Positions 57,449-64,000 of a stretch of DNA of 64,000 bases are shown here, piece after piece; the stretch's first letter is position 1, and the number at the start of each line of letters is the position of its first letter. The notes under the pieces were generated by a model, which saw only the letters and a list, made by a program, of their open reading frames with translations, searched no databases and was not told where the DNA came from. Both the position numbers and the translations under genes were made by a program. The stretch is from Hoeflea_A sp040932035. GTDB taxonomy: Bacteria; Pseudomonadota; Alphaproteobacteria; Rhizobiales; Rhizobiaceae. The stretch lies in NCBI RefSeq assembly GCF_040932035.1, contig NZ_JBFRBB010000002.1, forward strand, positions 124,001-188,000, in the 5' to 3' direction.

Positions 57449-58281
57449 TCGTCACCCAGCGTCTCACCATCCTTGGCTGTGGCTCATCCCCGGGCGTGCC
57501 GCGCATAACCGGCGAATGGGGCGATTGCGATCCGAAAAACCCCAGGAACCGGCGGCTGCGTGCGGCACTGCTGATTGAGCAAATAGATCAAAGCGGAAAC
57601 TGCACCACGGTTGTTGTCGACACAGGCCCCGATTTTCGCGCGCAGATGATCGCGGCCGGTGCACGGCGTCTTGACGCCGTCGTCTACACACACCCTCATG
57701 CGGATCATATCCACGGAATTGACGATCTTCGCGGCTATGTTTTCGAACGTCGCAAACGGTTGCCGGTCTACGCCGATGCTCAGACGATGCAACGGCTGCG
57801 GGAGGGCTTCGATTATTGTTTCGAAACACCGCCCGGCAGCAATTATCCGCCGATCGTTGACGGCCATCTCATTGAAAACATGGATGAACCGTTGATCATC
57901 GAAGGGGAAGGGGGGGCAATCACCCTCGTCCCGTTCGAGCAATTGCATGGCGATATCATTTCGCTGGGGTTTCGTATCGGCAATATCGCCTATTGCAGTG
58001 ATGTCAGCGGCTTTCCCGATGCAACGGTACCCAAACTCCAGGATCTTGATGTATTGATCATCGATGCGCTTCAGTACCGGACCCATCCAAGCCATCTCTC
58101 TCTTGGAGAAGCGCTGGAATGGATTGAGCGTCTGCAGCCAAAAAAAGCCGTGCTGACGCATATGCATATACCACTCGACTATGAAACGGTCGCTGCGGAA
58201 ACACCGGACAATGTCGAGCCGGCCTACGACATGATGGTTCTCGAACAGCAATTGGAGCTGCCCGATGAGCACACCGACTGA
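57445..58281 (+). CDS. Metallo-beta-lactamase-fold phosphodiesterase (PhnP-like)
   Basis: A 278-residue hydrolase. The binuclear metal motif is HPHADHIHGIDD, with the later IAYCSDVSGFPD and HMHIPLDYE supplying further ligands. The N-terminus GCGSSPGVPRITGEWGDCDP is characteristic of this PhnP-like clade conserved next to tatD in rhizobia. Probable substrate: a cyclic phosphodiester; not determinable here. Confidence 0.9.
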   Translation: MIVTQRLTILGCGSSPGVPRITGEWGDCDPKNPRNRRLRAALLIEQIDQSGNCTTVVVDTGPDFRAQMIAAGARRLDAVVYTHPHADHIHGIDDLRGYVFERRKRLPVYADAQTMQRLREGFDYCFETPPGSNYPPIVDGHLIENMDEPLIIEGEGGAITLVPFEQLHGDIISLGFRIGNIAYCSDVSGFPDATVPKLQDLDVLIIDALQYRTHPSHLSLGEALEWIERLQPKKAVLTHMHIPLDYETVAAETPDNVEPAYDMMVLEQQLELPDEHTD

Positions 58282-58768
58282 TCAGGCGCCGAAACGTTCA
58301 AGTATGGACCGGGTGCGTCACGCGGCAAGCGAACTTGGCCTGGAAATCGAAATCGTAAAGATGGAGCAATCGACGCGCACCGCACAGGAAGCGGCGGATG
58401 CCTGCGGCTGCGTGGTTGCCCAGATTGTAAAATCACTGGTTTTCGAAAATGCAACCGATCAATCGATGGTGCTTATCCTGGTTTCAGGTAAGAATAACGC
58501 CGATCTTGAATATTTTTCAGCCACTTATCAGCTGAACTTGATTCGATGCGACACCCGCAAGGTTCGAAATATCACCGGATTTGCAATCGGTGGCGTGGCG
58601 CCGATCGGCCATCTGAATCCGATCAGGACATTTATGGACGAAAGTCTGCTGGACTACGGCGTGGTCTGGGCCGCCGCAGGCCGACCGGACAGCGTCTTCA
58701 GCGTCGACCCAAAGGCGTTGGCAAAGGCTACGGACGCCGAAATCACCAGCGTATCCAAACCGCGTTAA
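58265..58768 (+). CDS. YbaK/EbsC-type aminoacyl-tRNA deacylase
   Basis: A 167-residue editing-domain protein that removes mischarged amino acids from tRNA. Hallmarks are TAQEAADACGCVVAQIVKSL (with the conserved Lys), VRNITGFAIGGVAPIGHLNP and the Asp/Glu-rich end. Overlaps the previous gene by 17 bp. Confidence 0.88.
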   Translation: MSTPTDQAPKRSSMDRVRHAASELGLEIEIVKMEQSTRTAQEAADACGCVVAQIVKSLVFENATDQSMVLILVSGKNNADLEYFSATYQLNLIRCDTRKVRNITGFAIGGVAPIGHLNPIRTFMDESLLDYGVVWAAAGRPDSVFSVDPKALAKATDAEITSVSKPR

Positions 58769-58790
58769 TTGCAGCGAGGCATCAGACATC

Positions 58791-59762
58791 ATGCATTGGA
58801 AATTCTGGCTTCCTTTACTGCTGATACCGGTTATCTATCTGGCAATTGCATTTGCCATGACGCTGATCACGCCGGAAGTAAGCAGCTCCAAAAGCCTGAA
58901 TTTCGAACGTCTGAAAGTCAGCGATGACAATACCATCAAGGCGTCGGCGCTTGAGACATTCGAAGCGCGCGACGGGCAGGCGATCTCTTACGCCCATTAT
59001 CCGGCCGATACCGATCTCAAGGTCATTTTACTGCACGGTTCCGGCTATCACGGTTCCTATCTTGCACCGCTGGCTTCCTATCTCGCGTCGCAAGGTACGG
59101 CAGACGTCTACGTTCCGAATATACGTGGTCACCACGGCTCTGGCGACACACGCGGCGATATTAACCATATCGGACAGCTCGAGGATGATCTCGTCGATTT
59201 CATCAATTTGATCCGCGAGATTGATCCAGACGCAAGGATCGTCATTGGCGGACATTCCTCCGGCGGAGCGCTCGCCATGCGCTTTGCTTCCAGCGACAAT
59301 GATACACCGGTGGAAGCATATTTCGGCCTGGCACCGTTCCTTGGCCCGGACGCGCCGGTGATGCCGGAAACGGATTCCGGCTGGGCCCATATATCGCTGC
59401 CTCGTATCATCGGACTGTCAATGCTCAACAATGTGGGCATACATTGGCTCGACAACCGCGAGACAATTCGCTTCAACATGCCGGACGCATATCGCGACGG
59501 CACAGAGACGCTGGCTTACTCATGGCGGCTGATGAGCAACTACGCGCTGCATCGTGATTACGAGCCTGACATTGCCGGCATACCGGACGCGTCGCTGGTT
59601 ATCGTCGGACGCGATGACGAAGCGTTGAACGCTGACGCATTTCCCGATCTGTTCAAAGGCATGAGCACAGATGTGCAGCTGATCGACAATATGGATCATT
59701 TTGGCGTTGTGCTCGACGAGAGAGCCATGGAAGCGCTGAATTCATGGCTGTCAGAGCGATAG
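58791..59762 (+). CDS. Membrane-anchored alpha/beta hydrolase
   Basis: A 323-residue lipase/lysophospholipase-like enzyme. An N-terminal membrane helix (LPLLLIPVIYLAIAFAMTLI) anchors a periplasmic or inner-face hydrolase. The oxyanion region is VILLHGSGYHGSY, the nucleophile elbow GGHSSGGAL (Ser in GHSSG), with a later Asp (IVGRDDEALNADAF) and a C-terminal His (NMDHFGVVL). Substrate unknown. Confidence 0.88.
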   Translation: MHWKFWLPLLLIPVIYLAIAFAMTLITPEVSSSKSLNFERLKVSDDNTIKASALETFEARDGQAISYAHYPADTDLKVILLHGSGYHGSYLAPLASYLASQGTADVYVPNIRGHHGSGDTRGDINHIGQLEDDLVDFINLIREIDPDARIVIGGHSSGGALAMRFASSDNDTPVEAYFGLAPFLGPDAPVMPETDSGWAHISLPRIIGLSMLNNVGIHWLDNRETIRFNMPDAYRDGTETLAYSWRLMSNYALHRDYEPDIAGIPDASLVIVGRDDEALNADAFPDLFKGMSTDVQLIDNMDHFGVVLDERAMEALNSWLSER

Positions 59763-59875
59763 GCCGCACCACAGGCCTTGTATACAAGCGGCGGCAAGGC
59801 CTCCGGCGCACATATCAATAAGTTCCATAATCTATCTTATGCGATCTTTGTTCGGTTACCGGACTACCGTTCTTC

Positions 59876-60370
59876 TCAGTTTTTGGACTTGTATCGTTGG
59901 CTGGGCCTTTCGAATTCGACCCGCCCCTTGCGCGACACGAGTGTCTGCAGTTTGTCTCCGCGACGGTCAAAGACCGCCCATTGAGGATCGCCTCTGGCGA
60001 TCATGAATGAGACACAGTGCACGTCGTTGGAGAACCGAAGATCGATCTCCGGCAGCCGCCCCGTCAGCGATGCGCCCGCCAGTGTTGTGTTGCGCAGCAT
60101 TTCAAATGATGGTTGCCATTCGTCCTCATCAGACCAGCAACCGCAGAGTATCGATTTTCCATTCTCCAGACGCCAGCCCCATTCAATCATGACGCCGTAT
60201 TCGCCGGACGGATTTCCTTCGCTTCCTTCGCGTCGTTTGATTTTGGACGGGCTGAGCTTTCCGAATTCCAGGAAGACGGCAGATCCGTGGCCGAACCACA
60301 CATGACCAAGCGGAAGCCCGATCATCTGCCGCGTGAAGATTTCGAACAGAGCGGTGTCAGATCGATTCAT
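59876..60370 (-). CDS. Hypothetical protein
   Basis: A 164-residue protein without a recognised domain (PLGHVWFGHGSAVFLEFGKL; GWRLENGKSILCGCWSDEDE). Composition and length match small rhizobial conserved proteins. The ATG at 60370 (MNRSDTALF) is preferred; an earlier in-frame ATG at 60421 adds a Cys-rich stretch of doubtful origin. Convergent with the hydrolase. Confidence 0.65.
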   Translation of the reverse strand: MNRSDTALFEIFTRQMIGLPLGHVWFGHGSAVFLEFGKLSPSKIKRREGSEGNPSGEYGVMIEWGWRLENGKSILCGCWSDEDEWQPSFEMLRNTTLAGASLTGRLPEIDLRFSNDVHCVSFMIARGDPQWAVFDRRGDKLQTLVSRKGRVEFERPSQRYKSKN

Positions 60371-60584
60371 GGCGCAGAGATAACATTTTTGCAGGGCGCG
60401 AGAATCGCCCCGAGCCCCCAACGGTCAAATCATAGAGGCAAACCGGGGAGCAATTATGATGCATGTCATGTCCGGCTGATTTCGTAGCCGAGCCACCCGA
60501 ATCCACGACAACTCCGTTGTGGAAATCAAAGCAGCGCGCGCTCGCCACTGTCCAACTGTTCAACGATCCGGCTAGTATGCCGCC

Positions 60585-61406
60585 ATGGAAGCTTCAAAAG
60601 ACATCGCTCGTCTCGTCGAAATCATGGCCGCATTGCGCGATCCTCAGTCCGGCTGTCCGTGGGACGTCAAACAGGATTTTCAGTCCATCAAGCCTTACAC
60701 GATCGAGGAAGCCTATGAGGTTGCCGATGCGATCGAACGCGACGATCTTGACGATCTGTGCGACGAGCTCGGCGATCTTTTGCTGCAGGTCGTATTCCAC
60801 GCCCGCATGGCCGAGGAAGCCGGCGCGTTCGATTTCGGCGATGTGGTGCACGCCATCACGCGCAAGATGATCAGGCGGCATCCGCATGTCTTTGCCGGCT
60901 CAAATGCCGACACACCAGAGGGTGTCAAACTGCAGTGGGAGGATATCAAGGCTGCGGAAAAGGCGGAGCGGGCCGAGCGTCGTCGTCAGCACGGCAGGAC
61001 AGAGCAGGAGGCCACCGGTCTGCTGGATGGGGTGTCACGCGCCCTGCCCGCACTTTCCGAAGCGATCAAGCTACAGCATAAAGCCGCACGTGTCGGCTTT
61101 GACTGGAGCGAGGCTGCGCCGGTTCTGGCCAAGATCGAGGAAGAACTGGGCGAACTGCGCGGCGCATTGGAGCTTGGTGACAAGACCAAGGTCGAGGGCG
61201 AGTTTGGCGATCTTGTTTTTGCGCTGGTCAATTTGGGGCGTCACGTTGGCGCCGATCCGGAAATGGCGCTTCGCGGAACCAATGGCAAATTCCGCAAGCG
61301 GTTTGCCTTTATCGAAAAATCTCTTGGCGAAAATGGCGAGGACATAAAGGAAGCCACACTGGAGCGTATGGAGACGCTTTGGGGCGAAGCCAAGGCCCAT
61401 GACTGA
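60585..61406 (+). CDS. mazG: Nucleoside triphosphate pyrophosphohydrolase MazG
   Basis: A 273-residue two-domain MazG that hydrolyses NTPs/dNTPs to monophosphates. The first domain has LRDPQSGCPWDVKQDFQSIK and the metal-binding EEAYEVADAIERDDLDDLCD...ELGDLLLQVVFHARM; the second repeats the EExxE...D pattern (IEEELGELRGALELGDKTKV, EGEFGDLVFALVNLGRH). It stands alone, transcribed rightward. Confidence 0.95.
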   Translation: MEASKDIARLVEIMAALRDPQSGCPWDVKQDFQSIKPYTIEEAYEVADAIERDDLDDLCDELGDLLLQVVFHARMAEEAGAFDFGDVVHAITRKMIRRHPHVFAGSNADTPEGVKLQWEDIKAAEKAERAERRRQHGRTEQEATGLLDGVSRALPALSEAIKLQHKAARVGFDWSEAAPVLAKIEEELGELRGALELGDKTKVEGEFGDLVFALVNLGRHVGADPEMALRGTNGKFRKRFAFIEKSLGENGEDIKEATLERMETLWGEAKAHD

Positions 61407-61443
61407 AAACACGTAAATCGGATACTCAGCTAAGCAGTTGCCG

Positions 61444-62337
61444 TCATCCGACCGTGTCGGACTCACGCCGGAATTCCTGGGTCGCACTCACGAACCATTT
61501 TCTGAAATCGGCAACGGACTTTCTGCGCGCCGTTTCCGGACGGAACAGGAGGCAGTAGCCGCCATAGGCCAGACCGATATCAGACAGTCTTTTGAGGCGC
61601 CCAGCCTGAACGTCGCCGGCCACGAGCTCCTCAGAGGCCAGCACAACGCCCTGCCCGGCCAAGGCGCCCTCAATTGCCAGTAACGATGCAAATGGCCTGG
61701 GCTTGTGAGGCAAGACGAAATCAACCAGCTCTGCCCTGGCGAACCATCGCGTCCAAAGCTGGCCTTTGTCCTCGTGCAGTAATTGATATTCGAGCAGGTC
61801 TTCGGGGTTGTCAGCCTTGCGAAACTCCGGGACACCATATGGATACATCGGAGACTGGGAAATCAGATCGAAACCGAGACCGTCCGGCGTCTGTTTGCAA
61901 TGCCGTATTGCAAGATCAAACTCGTTGTTTTGGATGTCCGCAATATGTGCACTCGCTTCGAGCGTAACATCATGCTCGGGAAACCTTTCTTGAAAATCGC
62001 CCAAACGCGGCATCAGCCATTTCATCGCAAATGTCGGCTCACAGCTTATGGAAATCGACCCTTCCTGCTGTTGCCGCAGATCCTCGGCTGCCAGCGATAT
62101 CTGGTCCAGCGCGGGTGTAACCTGTTCAAGAAACTTCCGGCCTGTTTCGGTTAGTTCGACACCGCGCGCAACCACCTTGAACAACTGGACACCAAGCTGC
62201 TGTTCAAGCCCGCGCACATGACGGCTGACGGCGGCATGAGTGACGTTCAGTTCCTCAGCGGCGCCAGTGAAACTCTGGCGGCGTCCCGCCGCCTCGAACG
62301 CACGTACCGCGTTCAGCTTGGGCAAATAGCGTGGCAT
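61444..62337 (-). CDS. LysR-family regulator (GcvA-like)
   Basis: A 297-residue regulator. The N-terminal winged HTH (FTGAAEELNVTHAAVSRHVR, residues ~23-42) is followed by a substrate-binding domain. The opening MPRYLPKLNAVRAFEAAGRR is typical of the GcvA subgroup. It is divergent from the DUF1127 gene, with 104 bp between starts, which may be its target. Confidence 0.92.
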   Translation of the reverse strand: MPRYLPKLNAVRAFEAAGRRQSFTGAAEELNVTHAAVSRHVRGLEQQLGVQLFKVVARGVELTETGRKFLEQVTPALDQISLAAEDLRQQQEGSISISCEPTFAMKWLMPRLGDFQERFPEHDVTLEASAHIADIQNNEFDLAIRHCKQTPDGLGFDLISQSPMYPYGVPEFRKADNPEDLLEYQLLHEDKGQLWTRWFARAELVDFVLPHKPRPFASLLAIEGALAGQGVVLASEELVAGDVQAGRLKRLSDIGLAYGGYCLLFRPETARRKSVADFRKWFVSATQEFRRESDTVG

Positions 62338-62441
62338 GTGCTCATGTGACTTTTTCTAACACTACATGTCAAGTAACGGCGTTTGATTGACGGCAAATTG
62401 CGACCGATACTCCGTGAAGAAAATTTTACCGGACACAAGAA

Positions 62442-62693
62442 ATGACTATGGAAATCAAACGCCTAGAGCGGCCCTTTCGCTCGGGATCAGAGTCCCGCGC
62501 GGATAAGCTGATACGCGAAATCTTAGGGGCGCTGGCTCACGCCCTCACCCGCCGGAAAAGGAAAAAGGAACTGTTGCAGCTTAACGGTCACCTGCTTCGT
62601 GACATTGGTCGAACAGGAGAACTGCCCGCCTCCGTCAAGAGACCCGGAGAAGACAGGAATGAACTCGATATTGAGATCAGGCGCAAATGGTGA
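62442..62693 (+). CDS. DUF1127 (YjiS-like) small protein
   Basis: An 83-residue basic protein whose C-terminal half has the DUF1127 pattern (RKRKKELLQLNGHLLRDIGR). Such small Arg-rich proteins are abundant in Rhizobiales and affect RNA turnover or phosphate and stress responses in some species. A second ATG at 62448 is an equally good start. Divergent from the LysR-type gene. Confidence 0.88.
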   Translation: MTMEIKRLERPFRSGSESRADKLIREILGALAHALTRRKRKKELLQLNGHLLRDIGRTGELPASVKRPGEDRNELDIEIRRKW

Positions 62694-62830
62694 TGAACAT
62701 CGCAACCCTACGGTTTTGGATTAAACGATGCGCAACTCCAAGGGCGCCGCTTGAAAAATTGAATGGATTGGTTCCACATATGCTTTCCCGATAATCAGCA
62801 CTGGTCTCGACAACACGGAGCACGTCGACA

Positions 62831-63241
62831 ATGCCTAAGGAACTCAAAGGAAGCTGCCTGTGCGGCCAGATCCGATACAAAATTCTCGGACCGCTGGTCG
62901 GTGTTCTCAATTGCCATTGCAGCATGTGCAGGAAATCTCACGGTGCGGCTTTCAGGACCAGGGCGGCTGTCAAAAGAGCCGATTTTCAATATCTTGAAGG
63001 TGAAAACCTGCTGACGCGGTATCAGTCGTCACCGGGTGAACATCGGACATTCTGCTCCGTTTGCGGCGCCAACATTGTTACCGAGTTCGATGCGGACCAG
63101 GAATGGCTGGGATTTGCGCTTGGTACGCTCGACGATGATCCCGGCGTAAAGCCGCAGCGCCATATATTTGTAGGCTCCAAAGCACCGTGGCACGACATCA
63201 CTGACGATTTGCCTCAATGGCAGGCAATGCCCGATAGCTGA
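62831..63241 (+). CDS. GFA-family (CENP-V/GFA) zinc protein
   Basis: A 136-residue zinc-binding protein of the glutathione-dependent formaldehyde-activating enzyme superfamily. Ligand cysteines are visible in GSCLCGQIRY, NCHCSMCRKSHG and FCSVCGANI. The family is broad, so formaldehyde activity should not be assumed. It converges on hflX. Confidence 0.9.
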   Translation: MPKELKGSCLCGQIRYKILGPLVGVLNCHCSMCRKSHGAAFRTRAAVKRADFQYLEGENLLTRYQSSPGEHRTFCSVCGANIVTEFDADQEWLGFALGTLDDDPGVKPQRHIFVGSKAPWHDITDDLPQWQAMPDS

Positions 63242-63305
63242 CGATCAGTGCAAGACACACGGCATTCAGGGTCAAGAGCACCCGACAATTCGACCGTGGC
63301 AACAA

Positions 63306-64000
63306 CTAACCGGCAACACGCCGACGCCGTTCGAACTCGGACATTTCATGTTCGGTAATTTCTACGTCCAGCGCAACGCTTCCGTCTTCCCGGTCTTCGC
63401 GTTCAAGTACCGACGCATGGTCGTAAAGCCAGGCCATGTGAGACATTTCATTCGCATTCAGCACGATCGTGTTGTTCAGCAGCACACCGGACAGCGTCTC
63501 CTCGATCAATTCGAGAAGCGTGTCGATACCCCTGCCCGTCACAGCCGAAACGGCGGCAACTTTCGTGTCGGTGGCAGATTGTGTCTGCAGCGCATCCACG
63601 GCGTCTTCAGGCAGAAGGTCGATCTTGTTCCATACTTCGATAATATCCGTGACGCCCGATCCCTGCTTGTTGACGCCAAGTTCGTCGAGGATGCGCAGAA
63701 CATCCGCGCAATGGGCCTGGTTGTCCGGATCCGACATATCGCGCACATGGAGAATGAGATCGGCCTCGAGCACCTCTTCCAGGGTCGCCCTGAAGGCCGC
63801 GACCAGATGCGTCGGAAGATCCGAGATAAAGCCCACAGTGTCAGACAGGATAACCATGCGGCCGTGCGGCAGCGTCATGCGGCGCAAGGTCGGATCGAGC
63901 GTTGCAAACAACATGTCTTCGGCAAGAACGTCGGCACCCGTTATCTTGTTGAACAACGTGGACTTGCCGGCATTGGTATAGCCGACCAGGGCAATGACCG
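63306..64000 (-). CDS. hflX: GTPase HflX, C-terminal part
   Basis: The visible 231 codons hold the G domain and C-terminus of HflX, a ribosome-splitting GTPase. The G1 loop GYTNAGKSTLF lies at the right edge, then the switch region ATLDPTLRRM, G3 (DTVGF), G4 as NKIDLL, and a C-terminal tail (ITEHEMSEFERRRRV). The N-terminal domain continues beyond the window. Confidence 0.95.
   Translation of the reverse strand, partial: VIALVGYTNAGKSTLFNKITGADVLAEDMLFATLDPTLRRMTLPHGRMVILSDTVGFISDLPTHLVAAFRATLEEVLEADLILHVRDMSDPDNQAHCADVLRILDELGVNKQGSGVTDIIEVWNKIDLLPEDAVDALQTQSATDTKVAAVSAVTGRGIDTLLELIEETLSGVLLNNTIVLNANEMSHMAWLYDHASVLEREDREDGSVALDVEITEHEMSEFERRRRVAG

Noticed and set aside
1..64000. CRISPR array or diversity-generating retroelement
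   Set aside because: No regularly spaced direct repeats with unique spacers, no cas genes, no reverse transcriptase and no variable/template repeat pair near the tail fibre.

Overview
This window comes from the chromosome of an alphaproteobacterium, most likely a member of the Hyphomicrobiales (Rhizobiales). The block tRNA-Ser / rlpA / D,D-carboxypeptidase / tmk / holB / metG / tatD / metallo-hydrolase, the DUF1127 protein, the GcrA-type phage regulator and the moderately high GC content all point that way; the genus cannot be fixed from the sequence alone.

Left chromosomal flank (1-7055). A leftward tripartite tricarboxylate transporter operon (tctA-tctB-tctC, tctC cut by the window edge) is divergent from a LacI-type regulator with a palindromic operator candidate between them. 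Two related ~77-bp inverted-repeat (REP/MITE-like) elements follow, the first reusing the stop codon of the regulator. Then come a Tat-exported flavin amine oxidase, an acyl-CoA thioesterase and a reductive-dehalogenase-family corrinoid/4Fe-4S protein.

Prophage (about 7056-50399, ~43 kb). A complete-looking lambda-organised siphovirus prophage sits at the 3' end of a tRNA-Ser(TGA) gene: a 14-bp copy of the tRNA end lies at the left boundary and a 20-bp integrase-arm-like repeat lies just inside each end. Left to right: P4-type integrase; a leftward early operon of about 15 small overlapping genes ending in an AlpA-type excisionase; the immunity region (OL pair, VasI-like accessory gene, DUF2806 gene downstream of an S24 repressor, OR pair, Cro-like and CII-like genes); a GcrA-like regulator with an adenine methyltransferase; replication genes with a candidate iteron origin inside the initiator gene; a NusG-like protein; DUF1441 and GpA terminase; lambda-type connector, portal and protease with a nested scaffold; Mu gpT-like capsid; tail genes including a G/GT frameshift chaperone; tape measure, tip and fibre; lysis genes (membrane-tailed endolysin, nested Rz/Rz1 pair, holin candidate); and an accessory right end (membrane proteins, SRAP-family protein, lipoprotein).

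Three things in the prophage stand out. First, five copies of an ~78-bp structured repeat with three consecutive hairpins, whose stems change in a compensatory way between copies, lie within 8.5 kb of early region and in four cases form part of coding sequences. Second, two paralogous antisense genes for membrane-anchored pentapeptide-like proteins sit as cassettes exactly at start/stop junctions of the early operon. Third, the control region has four TGACG-N5-CGTCA operators in two pairs with matching promoter geometry; the right promoter appears to give a leaderless cro-like mRNA, and a DUF2806 gene follows the repressor in the position of lambda rexA.

Right chromosomal flank (50386-64000). 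tRNA-Ser, rlpA, a DacF-like carboxypeptidase, tmk-holB-metG-tatD-metallohydrolase-deacylase run rightward, followed by an alpha/beta hydrolase, a hypothetical gene, mazG, a GcvA-like LysR regulator divergent from a DUF1127 gene, a GFA-family protein and the C-terminal part of hflX.
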